DNA of 64,000 nucleotides. Origin: Anaerolineales bacterium (GTDB lineage Bacteria > Chloroflexota > Anaerolineae > Anaerolineales > DRMV01). The notes below the pieces were generated by a model. That model ran no database searches, was not told where the DNA came from, and saw only the letters and a program-made list of their open reading frames with translations. Numbering within the stretch: the first letter of the stretch is position 1; each line of letters begins with the position of its first letter. The stretch covers positions 1-64,000 of the forward strand of contig JALVVL010000012.1 of the NCBI GenBank assembly GCA_027023425.1. Reading direction: 5' to 3'. Position numbers and translations under genes: made by a program. This document shows, piece by piece, positions 46,601-54,889 of the stretch.

Positions 46601-47030
46601 GATCGCGGCTGATTTTTAGGATGTCTCGCGAGATTGCTATGAAAGCATCCACTATGTGCAAGGCTTGCTTTGCCTTTGCAGCCAAAATTGGTTCAGAATC
46701 GTCCAACTCTTTTAGGTCTTGAGCGAGTGCTTGGCGATCTCCTTGAAGCGCGGTAAGCGGTACTACAATGGCCGAGGCGGTTTTGGAGTAGGTGGGATTT
46801 TGCAGTTCTTTGAAGGCGGTGAGCAATTGGTTGCCGTGCACAGCCGAAGAGGATAAGTCTATGGTGAGTTTTGTTATGACCCTGTGTTGGTTGTAGAGGT
46901 TGAAAATTTCCGCTGCTTGGTAGGCAACGAAAGCAATGGCTACGATACTGACCAGCATGAACAGCATCGCTGTGCGGCTTAGCGCTTGTTTGAGGGTTCT
47001 ATGCCTGATTCGCAGTTGTATCTTTGTCAT
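43626..47030 (-). CDS. Membrane HAMP + multi-GAF signalling protein without recognisable kinase domain
   Basis: N-terminal TM pair, HAMP (ITDFTKTIKRVARGETDVSLPLEREDEIGELARAFQQL), several GAF modules; ends ...TTQILLETDNAQNE. Confidence 0.9.
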   Translation of the reverse strand: MTKIQLRIRHRTLKQALSRTAMLFMLVSIVAIAFVAYQAAEIFNLYNQHRVITKLTIDLSSSAVHGNQLLTAFKELQNPTYSKTASAIVVPLTALQGDRQALAQDLKELDDSEPILAAKAKQALHIVDAFIAISRDILKISRDPTASEASLKTRYDLLTKRQNLLETNLKIALSHSSRVQLSIQRKMDKSLNRLIHFLIVIMAIWLLLGWGSFYSINKQIIVPITDFTKTIKRVARGETDVSLPLEREDEIGELARAFQQLLTRVQEARARLNAQVEERTRALQRRTAQLQTATEVSRAVATERNINRLLPMAARLISQRYGYYHVGIFLTSPDKEYAELKAVYNQDPDLANELQHKNIRVAVGLEGLVGRTIGSGRPQIAENIPAAVRSSYKHLLPESGSAIALPIKAGSEILGAIDIQCRRENAFPPEDVTALQTVADQLAVALQNLRLLQETQEALEASRRAYAQLSEQGWQAYLSRRRVVGYRLLENGEMLPTTTVEKSTTPKDSKPQPQQTDERTLHMPIKVRGITVAKARLTKATPWNANEKRLLQRLTERVGLALEGARLYAEAQHRAAQLQIAAEIAREANSTLALEDLLEQAVNLVRERFQFYHASIFLLDDTGHYMVVRASTGEAGKQMLARGHKLAIGSASIVGQTAAKGKPVVVNDVSKSDIHHFNPLLPNTRSEMGVPLKAGDEVIGVLDIQSEITNAFTEDDVRILQIMTDQLAVAVINAQLFAETQRHIEHHRALHHITTAAASAISIEDAIRHTTEMLANSMPESMVAFLKPEQGGEVLQVAALAGNEVSIPPEAQNAQIHLGEGAVGKAAATGEPITISDPNTTLEGTLSANAHTQIAVPLIYRGRLLGVLDVESPSPNAYGEAEREMLVTLANSLAAILANIGLLEQVRQRSEELETLYEITSAAASEVDLDALLQLLTSKVQEKLDLLHCGVILFDEDGKFGTITASTTAPDAPKIDVIGTKVPTDMPLIQELIHTKKPVVSRDTLHDARLEAMLPLIKQRGASQVIMVPLLAREEIIGVLGLDIEDPEREITENDLRLLEQIAHQIATSIEVARLFKQAVRTAEREHLLAEITAKLRATNDPMVIIQTAVEEMRRALNAQTTQILLETDNAQNE

Positions 47031-47036
47031 GGCTGT

Positions 47037-48653
47037 TTACTCTGTTTCGCCGGCGGTGAGCACAATTTCGGCCTGAGTTAGCCCTAATACGTTTTGGAGT
47101 TGCTTTAGGGCGGTTTTTAGCATTTCATCCATATCCAAGGTGGCAGAAATTTCGCCGCTGATTTGGCTCACAACCTTTTCCATCTCGGCGGTGCGCCGGG
47201 TTTCTTCCATCAATTGCAGGTTTTCAAGTGCGAGGGCGATTTGGGTGGCGGCCTGCCGTGCCATTTCCTCTTCGTCGCTTGCCCATGGCTCGTCTTTTTC
47301 AAGCACCAGTTCACCGATTTCTTCATTGTAAATTTCTATTGGCACGCGCAAGCGATATTTGTTGCTTGTTCCGTTAGTTGATGGGGATGTGGAAACCGAT
47401 GCCTCAAGTGTGCTGGGCAGGTTTGCCCATATATCGCCCATAATTTGGCGCCGTGCAGCCACTATTTCCTCCAGCGCTTGTTGCGTTTGCTGGAATAGGT
47501 ATGCGTTGTGCAGTGCCGTAGCGAGGTTATCGGCAATACTTTGTAGCACTTTGAGGTCGTTTTCGTCAAATGCACGAGGCTTGTCGGATTGGATGGTCAT
47601 TGCACCTAACACTTCACCGCGGCTTATCAGTGGAAGCGCCAGTTCGGTGCGGGTTAGGGGCAGGTGCGGGTTTGCGAAACGCACGGCGTCTTCACCCACG
47701 TCCATTGCGATGCGCGGCTTGCGGTTGCTTATTGCCCAACCAATCATTGAAGAGCCGCCCACAGCCAAGCGGTGGCCTTCGGCGAGCATTTTGCGCCCGG
47801 CTTCGCCGGTGCCGGCGCGCAATACGGCATATTCACCTCTTTCGTCAAGCAGGAATACGCCTGCGTAGTAAAGGTGAAAGCGTTTCTGCACCAAGTCCAC
47901 AACCGTTTGGATGAGTTCGTCCGGGTCAAGGATGGTGTTGAGCGCTCTGTTGATTTCGGCAGCGGTGTTGATTTGGTCCAAGCGTTTTTTCAAGAGGGCG
48001 CTTTGTTGTTCCAACCTGAGGCGTTCATATTCAAGGGCGTTGCTCAGGGCGTGGCTTTCTTCAAGTGCGTTGCCGATTGACCTGAGCAGGAACCAAATGC
48101 CGCCGTCTATGGTGGCGGTGACTGCGGCAAGTGTTAGCCCTTCACGCACCCAGATGTTGTAGGGCATGGGGGGCACTCCGATAGTGCTTTTGTATGCAAG
48201 TAGTTTGTGGGTGAGTGCATAGCCGAGCCCAAAGTGCATCCCAAGAGCAAGTGCGGCGTTGATGAGAATTTGCTGTGGGGGAAGTAGCATTGCCGCCAAG
48301 GCAACGGCGGTCAATATCCAGACGCGCGCGTCGCCGTATAGGCCGCTGTGGGTGTAGGCGATAAAGCCCACCACATACAAAATGCCCAAAATCACCCATG
48401 TTCGTATCTGATAAGAATAGGGAAACCGTCGGACAATGGCGTTCGCTATCGCCAAAAGCGTGGCGAAAATGAATATGGCGGCGAGCCCTTTGTTGCCTAA
48501 CCGGTATGCTGCCAAGGCGTTTGGAATTGCCACCGGAATGGCCGCCAGTGCAACTATCACGGCCACAATGTTCAATAGCCGCGTGCGGAATCGGAGGGTT
48601 TGCCCTCCCGATTCTTGCATTTTTTCTGGCTTTACGTCGGGAGTGTTCATCAT
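47037..48653 (-). CDS. Multi-TM + GAF signalling protein without recognisable kinase domain
   Basis: Several TM helices, then GAF YYAGVFLLDERGEYAVLRAGTGEAGRKMLAEGHRLAVGG..., C-terminal coiled/GAF region. Confidence 0.88.
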   Translation of the reverse strand: MMNTPDVKPEKMQESGGQTLRFRTRLLNIVAVIVALAAIPVAIPNALAAYRLGNKGLAAIFIFATLLAIANAIVRRFPYSYQIRTWVILGILYVVGFIAYTHSGLYGDARVWILTAVALAAMLLPPQQILINAALALGMHFGLGYALTHKLLAYKSTIGVPPMPYNIWVREGLTLAAVTATIDGGIWFLLRSIGNALEESHALSNALEYERLRLEQQSALLKKRLDQINTAAEINRALNTILDPDELIQTVVDLVQKRFHLYYAGVFLLDERGEYAVLRAGTGEAGRKMLAEGHRLAVGGSSMIGWAISNRKPRIAMDVGEDAVRFANPHLPLTRTELALPLISRGEVLGAMTIQSDKPRAFDENDLKVLQSIADNLATALHNAYLFQQTQQALEEIVAARRQIMGDIWANLPSTLEASVSTSPSTNGTSNKYRLRVPIEIYNEEIGELVLEKDEPWASDEEEMARQAATQIALALENLQLMEETRRTAEMEKVVSQISGEISATLDMDEMLKTALKQLQNVLGLTQAEIVLTAGETE

Positions 48654-51580
48654 TTTTCTCCCTCGCCCTTTTCGGGTTCAGGGTTTCTGCCAGATGGCGT
48701 TAGGCGTATAACGCCTTTTTGTATACCCAAGGCTTCTTGGATTTGCTGTAGGGCTATTTCCATCACTTGGTGTATGTTGCGCGCTCGCCGCAATTCTTCG
48801 TTCATCTGGAAGAGGAGGTGTTCGCGATTGGCGCGTCGCACGCTGGTTTCAGCGCGGCTAATTTGGTATAGAAGCAGTGCCGTTGTGCCTGCAACTTCTT
48901 CCAGCACGCCAATGTGCCTTTTGCGTAGGGTGACCCGCTCTTTGAAGTCAGCCACTATGAGGACGCCAAGCAACTGGTCGTGCGCAATAAGCGGGATGCC
49001 TATCCACCTTTTTGCCTTGTGGCTAAAGGCTTCAGGGGAAAAGGCGGCCGCTTCTCCCTCGTCAAGCACAAGAGGCTTGCGTGTGTTTATCACTTGCGAG
49101 ACCGGCCCCGTCCCGATCTCTGTCGGGGGGAGTGAGACCTCCCCATCTTCCGGCGTATAGGCGTAGGAAAAGACTATGCGCCGTTCCAAAGCGTTGTAGG
49201 AGGCTATGACAACGCTTACGTCTCCGAATTTGTCGGTTAGGTTATTTTTGATAGAGCGGAAGCGTTGCACGTTGTCGGATAGCAAAAGCATTTCGCGGGC
49301 TATAGAAAGCACCAGATTTGAGGTTTCCGCTTCGTGCTTGGTTTTACGCAGTGCAATTATCCTTTCCAGCATTCTTTCCGCGACTGTTATGACCAGTTCG
49401 TAAGTTTCTACCCGCACTTCGGGGAATGCGTCTTTCTCTGTGCTTCCGAGCAGAATTATGGTTTGAAGTTCGCGGTTCAGGTAAACCGGAAGGGCAATTA
49501 CCGATTTGTAGTGTAGAGCCTTTGCCCATTCTATTAGCACATGAGGTGGGTTATCGGGATTGTCCACATCTTTTATCGTGGTGGTGATCCCGCGCGGGAA
49601 AATTTCCTTCAGCACCGCGGCTGGTGCTATTACTGAGGGAATAGGGGCACCGATCTTTGCCGGTTTTATCACGTTTATTTCATATGAGCCGGCTTCGTTT
49701 CTTAGCACAATGGCCGAATAGGCGGGCAATTCTTGCATGGTGTTGATGGCAATATCAATGAACTCCCTCGGGTTATCGGTTTGAGAGAGCCTTAGCACCG
49801 AGCGGTAAAGGGCATTCACTTCTTCCAAGTTGATTTCTGCTTGTTCGCGAAGTTTTATGTTGTAAATGGCGATAGCAAGCAGGCTGGCCAATGTGCGCAA
49901 AGTGTCTATTGACGCCTCGTCAAAGATGTTGGGCGTCTTGCTTTGAACGTCTAAGGCCCCAAGCACCCGATCCCCTATGGAAATGGGAACAGCCGCTTCG
50001 GCGCGGGTTTCCGGTAGCAATGGGTTCTTGAAGTGGAAGTCTGCCTTGTCCGTGTCTTGGATTATTTGGGGTTCATTGCGGCCGGTTGCTTGGCCTACTA
50101 CAGAATTGCCGTTTACTGCCAGTCTGTGGCCTTGGGCGCGCATAACTTGCCCAACCTCGCCAGTGGAGGCTTTTAGCACCGCGTTTCCGCCGCTTTCGTC
50201 AAGCAGAAATACCGATGCGTGATAGTATTGAGGAAAGCGCTCAACTATGAGGTTTACGGTTCGCTCTAAGATGTCTTCTAAGTTTTCGGCCGACGTGGCT
50301 AAAATTGCCACCTCAGCGGCGGTTTTGATTTGGCCGGAGCGGGTCTCTACTTGTTCTTCCAGCGAGTAATAAAGTTCGCTTAGTTGGTCGGCCATTCTGT
50401 TGAAGGAATATGCCAAGAGGCCAAGTTCGTCGTTACTTTTCACCGGGGCGCGAATGCGCCAGTCGCCTTCGGCAAAAAGGCGGGTGCTGTTGGCAATTTC
50501 CAAGATAGGCCGGGTAAATTTGCTTGAGACTGCTATTACCGCTATTGCCACAATTGTCAAGAGAGCCAACGCGAGTTGCAGTAGAATCATCCCAAATTTG
50601 TGAATGGGCTTGTAGAAGAGCGCTCTTGGTATCTCTACCCCTATGCTCGCGTGCCACTTTGGCGCCCAGCGAACGTGGGCGATAACCTGTTTACCGGTTA
50701 CCGGGGAGACGTATTCGGCGTTGAATTCTCCCTCTGTGAATTTTTGCCATTTTTGTAATAGGGGCGACGGCATCGGCATTCCGCGCAGGATGTGTAGATG
50801 TTGATCGCGGGCCAGATACACCCCTTCTTCGGTTATTACGAAGCCGTTGCTTTGGGGTATGGCCGTTTCTAACGGTTGTAGCACGTCGCTCAGTGCTATT
50901 TCTTCAGATATGCCCACTATGTAGGCCGAAGGCTCTTGGCTGTTGGTGGGGTTGTAGGGGTAAATGGTTACAAGGATGCTCTCGCTTTTGTATAGGGGTG
51001 CGAGGTTATAGCGAAAATAGTGTGCGCTCCCGTAAGGGTCTTTTGCTTCGGCGACCTTTGCCAAGGCCGTGAGGCTTTTGGGAAAACTTTGTGTGATTAG
51101 TTTGCCGAGGTCGCTGTTGTGTAAGGCAAGGCCGTTCCATTCCCCCTTTGTGCTTGCCACTACTTGGATTTGTGGGTTGAGCACGAGAATTGTGTTGAAG
51201 ATCGGCGGGCTGCCTTGGTGGATAAGAGGTTGCAGGGCGTCAAGGATTTTTTTGCGCACCGATGTGTAACCGGTGGAACTTTGTGGCTTAGTGAGCAAGC
51301 CCTGCATGGCTTTTTGGAAGGCGCTTTGGCTGGCAATTTCATCCAGATGCGCGCTCTTGGAAAGGAGCCAATTTTCAGTTTCCTTTTCGGTAATTTGCTC
51401 ACTCTGCTGGAGTTGCTTGGTGAGCACTTCAGTCGCGTATCGTTTTAGCCAAAAATATCCCCACAGCGAGGCGAGTGCCAGCGGGATGATGATGGTGAGC
51501 AACATTAACGCTGTTAGCTTTCGGGCGATTTTGCCCTTGAAGCGGTTGTGCTCTTTTGAGCGTGGTCTGAGGAATCCCAT
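48650..51580 (-). CDS. Cache + HAMP + multi-GAF signalling protein without recognisable kinase domain
   Basis: TM-Cache-TM-HAMP (RPILEIANSTRLFAEGDWRIRAPVKSNDELGLLAYSFNRM), GAF YYHASVFLLDESGGNAVLKASTGEVG... Confidence 0.9.
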   Translation of the reverse strand: MGFLRPRSKEHNRFKGKIARKLTALMLLTIIIPLALASLWGYFWLKRYATEVLTKQLQQSEQITEKETENWLLSKSAHLDEIASQSAFQKAMQGLLTKPQSSTGYTSVRKKILDALQPLIHQGSPPIFNTILVLNPQIQVVASTKGEWNGLALHNSDLGKLITQSFPKSLTALAKVAEAKDPYGSAHYFRYNLAPLYKSESILVTIYPYNPTNSQEPSAYIVGISEEIALSDVLQPLETAIPQSNGFVITEEGVYLARDQHLHILRGMPMPSPLLQKWQKFTEGEFNAEYVSPVTGKQVIAHVRWAPKWHASIGVEIPRALFYKPIHKFGMILLQLALALLTIVAIAVIAVSSKFTRPILEIANSTRLFAEGDWRIRAPVKSNDELGLLAYSFNRMADQLSELYYSLEEQVETRSGQIKTAAEVAILATSAENLEDILERTVNLIVERFPQYYHASVFLLDESGGNAVLKASTGEVGQVMRAQGHRLAVNGNSVVGQATGRNEPQIIQDTDKADFHFKNPLLPETRAEAAVPISIGDRVLGALDVQSKTPNIFDEASIDTLRTLASLLAIAIYNIKLREQAEINLEEVNALYRSVLRLSQTDNPREFIDIAINTMQELPAYSAIVLRNEAGSYEINVIKPAKIGAPIPSVIAPAAVLKEIFPRGITTTIKDVDNPDNPPHVLIEWAKALHYKSVIALPVYLNRELQTIILLGSTEKDAFPEVRVETYELVITVAERMLERIIALRKTKHEAETSNLVLSIAREMLLLSDNVQRFRSIKNNLTDKFGDVSVVIASYNALERRIVFSYAYTPEDGEVSLPPTEIGTGPVSQVINTRKPLVLDEGEAAAFSPEAFSHKAKRWIGIPLIAHDQLLGVLIVADFKERVTLRKRHIGVLEEVAGTTALLLYQISRAETSVRRANREHLLFQMNEELRRARNIHQVMEIALQQIQEALGIQKGVIRLTPSGRNPEPEKGEGEK

Positions 51581-51592
51581 TTGTTACTCCGC

Positions 51593-52030
51593 TCAAAGTT
51601 CCCAAACTTGTTCGCCGCGCAGGATGCGGCGTATTTGGTCTGGGAACTTATCCGGGTCTAAAGGCTTGCCGATAAATCCGTCAAAGCCGGCCTCTTTAGC
51701 GCGCGCCATCTGCTCTCGGCTTGCTTCGGCCGTTACCGCCACCACGAGAGTGTCCTTCAGCGTGGGCGAGGAGCGAATTTTTTTCAACGCTGTAAACCCG
51801 TCTTCGTATGGAAGGCGGATATCCATCAAAATGAGATCCACTTTAGGAAGTGTGTCTGCATATTCCACAACTTCATAGCCGCTTGTTTTCCATTCGCAGT
51901 GGATGCCCATATAGCCCAGCAGCCTTGCTATGAGCATAAAGTTTGCCACGTTATCTTCAACTACTAATACAGCCGCGTCCTCTATTGATTTTGGTAGGCG
52001 GCGTTGAGGTTTTTGTTCGGTCTGGTCCAT
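51593..52030 (-). CDS. Stand-alone receiver-domain response regulator
   Basis: AVLVVEDNVANFMLIARLL...LILMDIRLPYEDG...AVTAEA. Confidence 0.93.
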   Translation of the reverse strand: MDQTEQKPQRRLPKSIEDAAVLVVEDNVANFMLIARLLGYMGIHCEWKTSGYEVVEYADTLPKVDLILMDIRLPYEDGFTALKKIRSSPTLKDTLVVAVTAEASREQMARAKEAGFDGFIGKPLDPDKFPDQIRRILRGEQVWEL

Positions 52031-52061
52031 TGTCTTAGCCTCGGTACAAGAATTGTGCCTT

Positions 52062-52424
52062 TTACGGTAGAAATGAGGCTATTTGGCGCGGCAGGGCATC
52101 CACATCCACTGGCTTTTGGATGTAACCGTTGCATCCGGCCTCTAAAACTCGTTCACGGTCACCTTTCATCACGTTTGCAGTTAATGCTACAATTGGTACA
52201 TTCGCAAAACGTGGGTCGGCTTTTATCTGTTTGGTGAGGGTGAAGCCGTCGGTTTCGGGCATGTTGATATCCATTAGAATTAGGTCGGGCGTTTGGTTCT
52301 CCAAAGCGCTTAGTGCCTCTTCAGCATTAGCGGCGACCAGCACTTCATAGCCTTCCGCTGTGAGTATGCGTTGTATTAACTTGCGGTTAGCAGAGTCATC
52401 TTCCACGTACAAGATAGTGGCCAT
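52062..52424 (-). CDS. Stand-alone receiver-domain response regulator
   Basis: ILYVEDDSANRKLIQRIL...LILMDINMPETDG...ALTANV...KPV. Confidence 0.95.
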   Translation of the reverse strand: MATILYVEDDSANRKLIQRILTAEGYEVLVAANAEEALSALENQTPDLILMDINMPETDGFTLTKQIKADPRFANVPIVALTANVMKGDRERVLEAGCNGYIQKPVDVDALPRQIASFLP

Positions 52425-52717
52425 TTGTTCCTCCAGAGCAATTCCTTACCTTAATTGTATCAAAGAAAACTGGGCATTTGTTGGCGGGATGCGACGATAA
52501 CGTTTTTGCAATGGGGAATTTATGAGTTTGTTACTTTTGAGGGCCGGGTGGCCTAACCAAGAGGTTGTTTGGATATTTTTTGCCGCTTGAAATGAAAATA
52601 TCACGAAATTTGTGGAATTAGCAGTACCTCAGGGGGATAGACTGGCGTCATAATATACGATATGATAAAACTGCGATAAAACTGCGGTCAGTTTAGATGT
52701 GCTTTTGAGGGCGTTGT

Positions 52718-53347
52718 ATGTCCGGACAAATAGAAACGCAACATGAAGTTCGTTATAGTCGTAGGCGTAAAGGACAAAGCCTTGTTGAGACGGCGTTGTT
52801 CTTTCCGATCCTGCTGATTATTTTCTCGGCTTTGATTGAGGTCGGGTTTTGGCTTGTGGACTATCTCTCGTTGATAGATGCTACCCGTAACGCCGCTCGG
52901 TTTGCCAGTGATGGGTATTACTACGTGCGCGATAACGACACTGATTGCCAGACTACGCGCGATTTTTACCGTCAAACGGCTTGTGCTTTGCTAATTGAAC
53001 TTGCGCAGGAAAGGCCGCATATTGTTTTGGATACTGCCTCTGACGATGTTGTGGTTTCAGCCGTTTCGGTTGAGCATGGGGTAGGGGTGACGGCGCGTTT
53101 TCCTGATGACAATGGTTGGTCTTTGTATGGTCATTTTACTTCGCAGATCAGCAATGACGAAATAAACAGCCGGCTGGATTTGAATGCGCCAAGTACCGGC
53201 TTGGTGATAGTGGAGGTTTTTTACCATTACCATCAACGTTTGAAACTTCCGTGGGTCACGCCGTTTGTGCCCGACCCGATCTTGATTCATACTTATGCTA
53301 TTATGCCGCTTACTTCGGCAGAACCTACTCCTACGCCTGCTCCGTGA
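52718..53347 (+). CDS. TadE-like pilus assembly protein
   Basis: RKGQSLVETALFFPILLIIFSALIEVGFW class III prepilin-like N-terminus. Confidence 0.85.
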   Translation: MSGQIETQHEVRYSRRRKGQSLVETALFFPILLIIFSALIEVGFWLVDYLSLIDATRNAARFASDGYYYVRDNDTDCQTTRDFYRQTACALLIELAQERPHIVLDTASDDVVVSAVSVEHGVGVTARFPDDNGWSLYGHFTSQISNDEINSRLDLNAPSTGLVIVEVFYHYHQRLKLPWVTPFVPDPILIHTYAIMPLTSAEPTPTPAP

Positions 53348-53356
53348 GGTGTTAGC

Positions 53357-54871
53357 ATGTTGGATAGAAAACGTGGTGCATATTCAGGCCAAATGTTGGT
53401 CATAATAGCCGCCGCTCTTATTGGGCTTTTGGCTTTTACTGGCTTGGCGGTTGATTTGGGGCGCTACCTGATTGCTATGGGCAAACTTCGCCAAGCGGCC
53501 GATTCGGCTTCTTTGGCTGCTGCGGCGCAATTTCGCGAAAATCGCACTCTTGCCGAAATGACCGACGCCGCTCGCTCTATGGTGGTTGCCAATGGCTTTA
53601 CCCCCACCGATCTTGAGGTGAACACTTGCGATACTAAGCCGGGAGACCCTTATTTGTGCAACCCACCGCGCAGTAAAAAGGTGGAAGTTGTAGTAAGCGC
53701 CGATATGCCCACGGCTTTCCTTCAACTGGTGGGTATTGACACCATTCACTTGAAGGCTGTCTCTGTGGGCGAGGCCGCTTCAATGGACGTGGTTTTGGTG
53801 ATAGATACCTCGGAGTCTATGACTTACGATGCTTCGCCCGGAGATCCGATGCGCGACCCTTCTCAGTGCAACCCTGTGCATCGTTGCCATCCGTTTGAGG
53901 AAGTGCGCGCCGCGGCCGCAAACTTTACTTCGCGCATCCTCAACCTCCCGCCGGATAAAGAACAGGATCGTGTTGCGGTAGTTACATTTGCCGACGGTTG
54001 GCGTAAGCAGGATACGGGGCCTCACTTCCCACCTGGCTCTGGTTCTAATCCTACTTTAGATAAAGCGTGGACTTACAATTACGATGACGCACACAGCATC
54101 TTAAACAGCCTTGAAGTATACGACCCGGGTTGGGAATGCCCTCAAGACCTCGGTGATAGCGATGCGCTTGGCCCTTGTCGCCGTTACGATACTAACGGGA
54201 GCTATATTGGTTTGGATTGCCCTCTTTACCGCAATCCGGATTATCATGACCCTTCAACCTGCACAACAACGGCAATAGGCGGTGGCCTGTTTTGGGCAGG
54301 TCAACTTTTGGCTACCAGCGGACGTGAAAACGCTTTGTGGATTGTGGTGCTTTTGACCGATGGCGCGGCAAATTCCACTTTACCTGCCCCGGATGATGAC
54401 CTAAGAGACCATGCCCACCAACTTGCTTCGCTACCGATCGGTTTCTGCCCGCCTTCAACTTTTGCTTCATCGCCGTTTTGCCGCGATAACAGTGTTGCCA
54501 CCCGCCACGTTTACCCCGATCCCGATTACGATGCGGATGATTATGCTCGTGATATGGCCGATTACCTTGCTTGCTCGGCCAATCCGGCGCCGGGGTGTTC
54601 AACTGCGGGGCAGGGAGCGGCTATTTTTTCCATTGGTCTGGGTAACCTTGTGTTGAAAGTTAAGCCACCCGATACCAAGCCCGCTGGTGGTGCTCTCTTG
54701 CGTTATGTGGCGGCTGTGGGTGATGATGGCGACCCAACCACCGACCCCTGCGCTGGTATTTCCGACTACCGCCAGTGGTGTGGCAATTATTACTTCTCCC
54801 CAACTGGTTCTGGGCTGGACCGTGTTTTTGAGGATATTGCTTCTCGCTTGTTCACCCGCCTTACCCATTAG
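53357..54871 (+). CDS. TadG-like protein with vWA domain
   Basis: GQMLVIIAAALIGLLAFTGLAVDLGRYLIAMGKLRQAADSASLAAA; MIDAS VLVIDTSESM; VLLTDGAAN. Confidence 0.88.
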   Translation: MLDRKRGAYSGQMLVIIAAALIGLLAFTGLAVDLGRYLIAMGKLRQAADSASLAAAAQFRENRTLAEMTDAARSMVVANGFTPTDLEVNTCDTKPGDPYLCNPPRSKKVEVVVSADMPTAFLQLVGIDTIHLKAVSVGEAASMDVVLVIDTSESMTYDASPGDPMRDPSQCNPVHRCHPFEEVRAAAANFTSRILNLPPDKEQDRVAVVTFADGWRKQDTGPHFPPGSGSNPTLDKAWTYNYDDAHSILNSLEVYDPGWECPQDLGDSDALGPCRRYDTNGSYIGLDCPLYRNPDYHDPSTCTTTAIGGGLFWAGQLLATSGRENALWIVVLLTDGAANSTLPAPDDDLRDHAHQLASLPIGFCPPSTFASSPFCRDNSVATRHVYPDPDYDADDYARDMADYLACSANPAPGCSTAGQGAAIFSIGLGNLVLKVKPPDTKPAGGALLRYVAAVGDDGDPTTDPCAGISDYRQWCGNYYFSPTGSGLDRVFEDIASRLFTRLTH

Positions 54872-54889
54872 GGGAAGGAGGATACTGCT

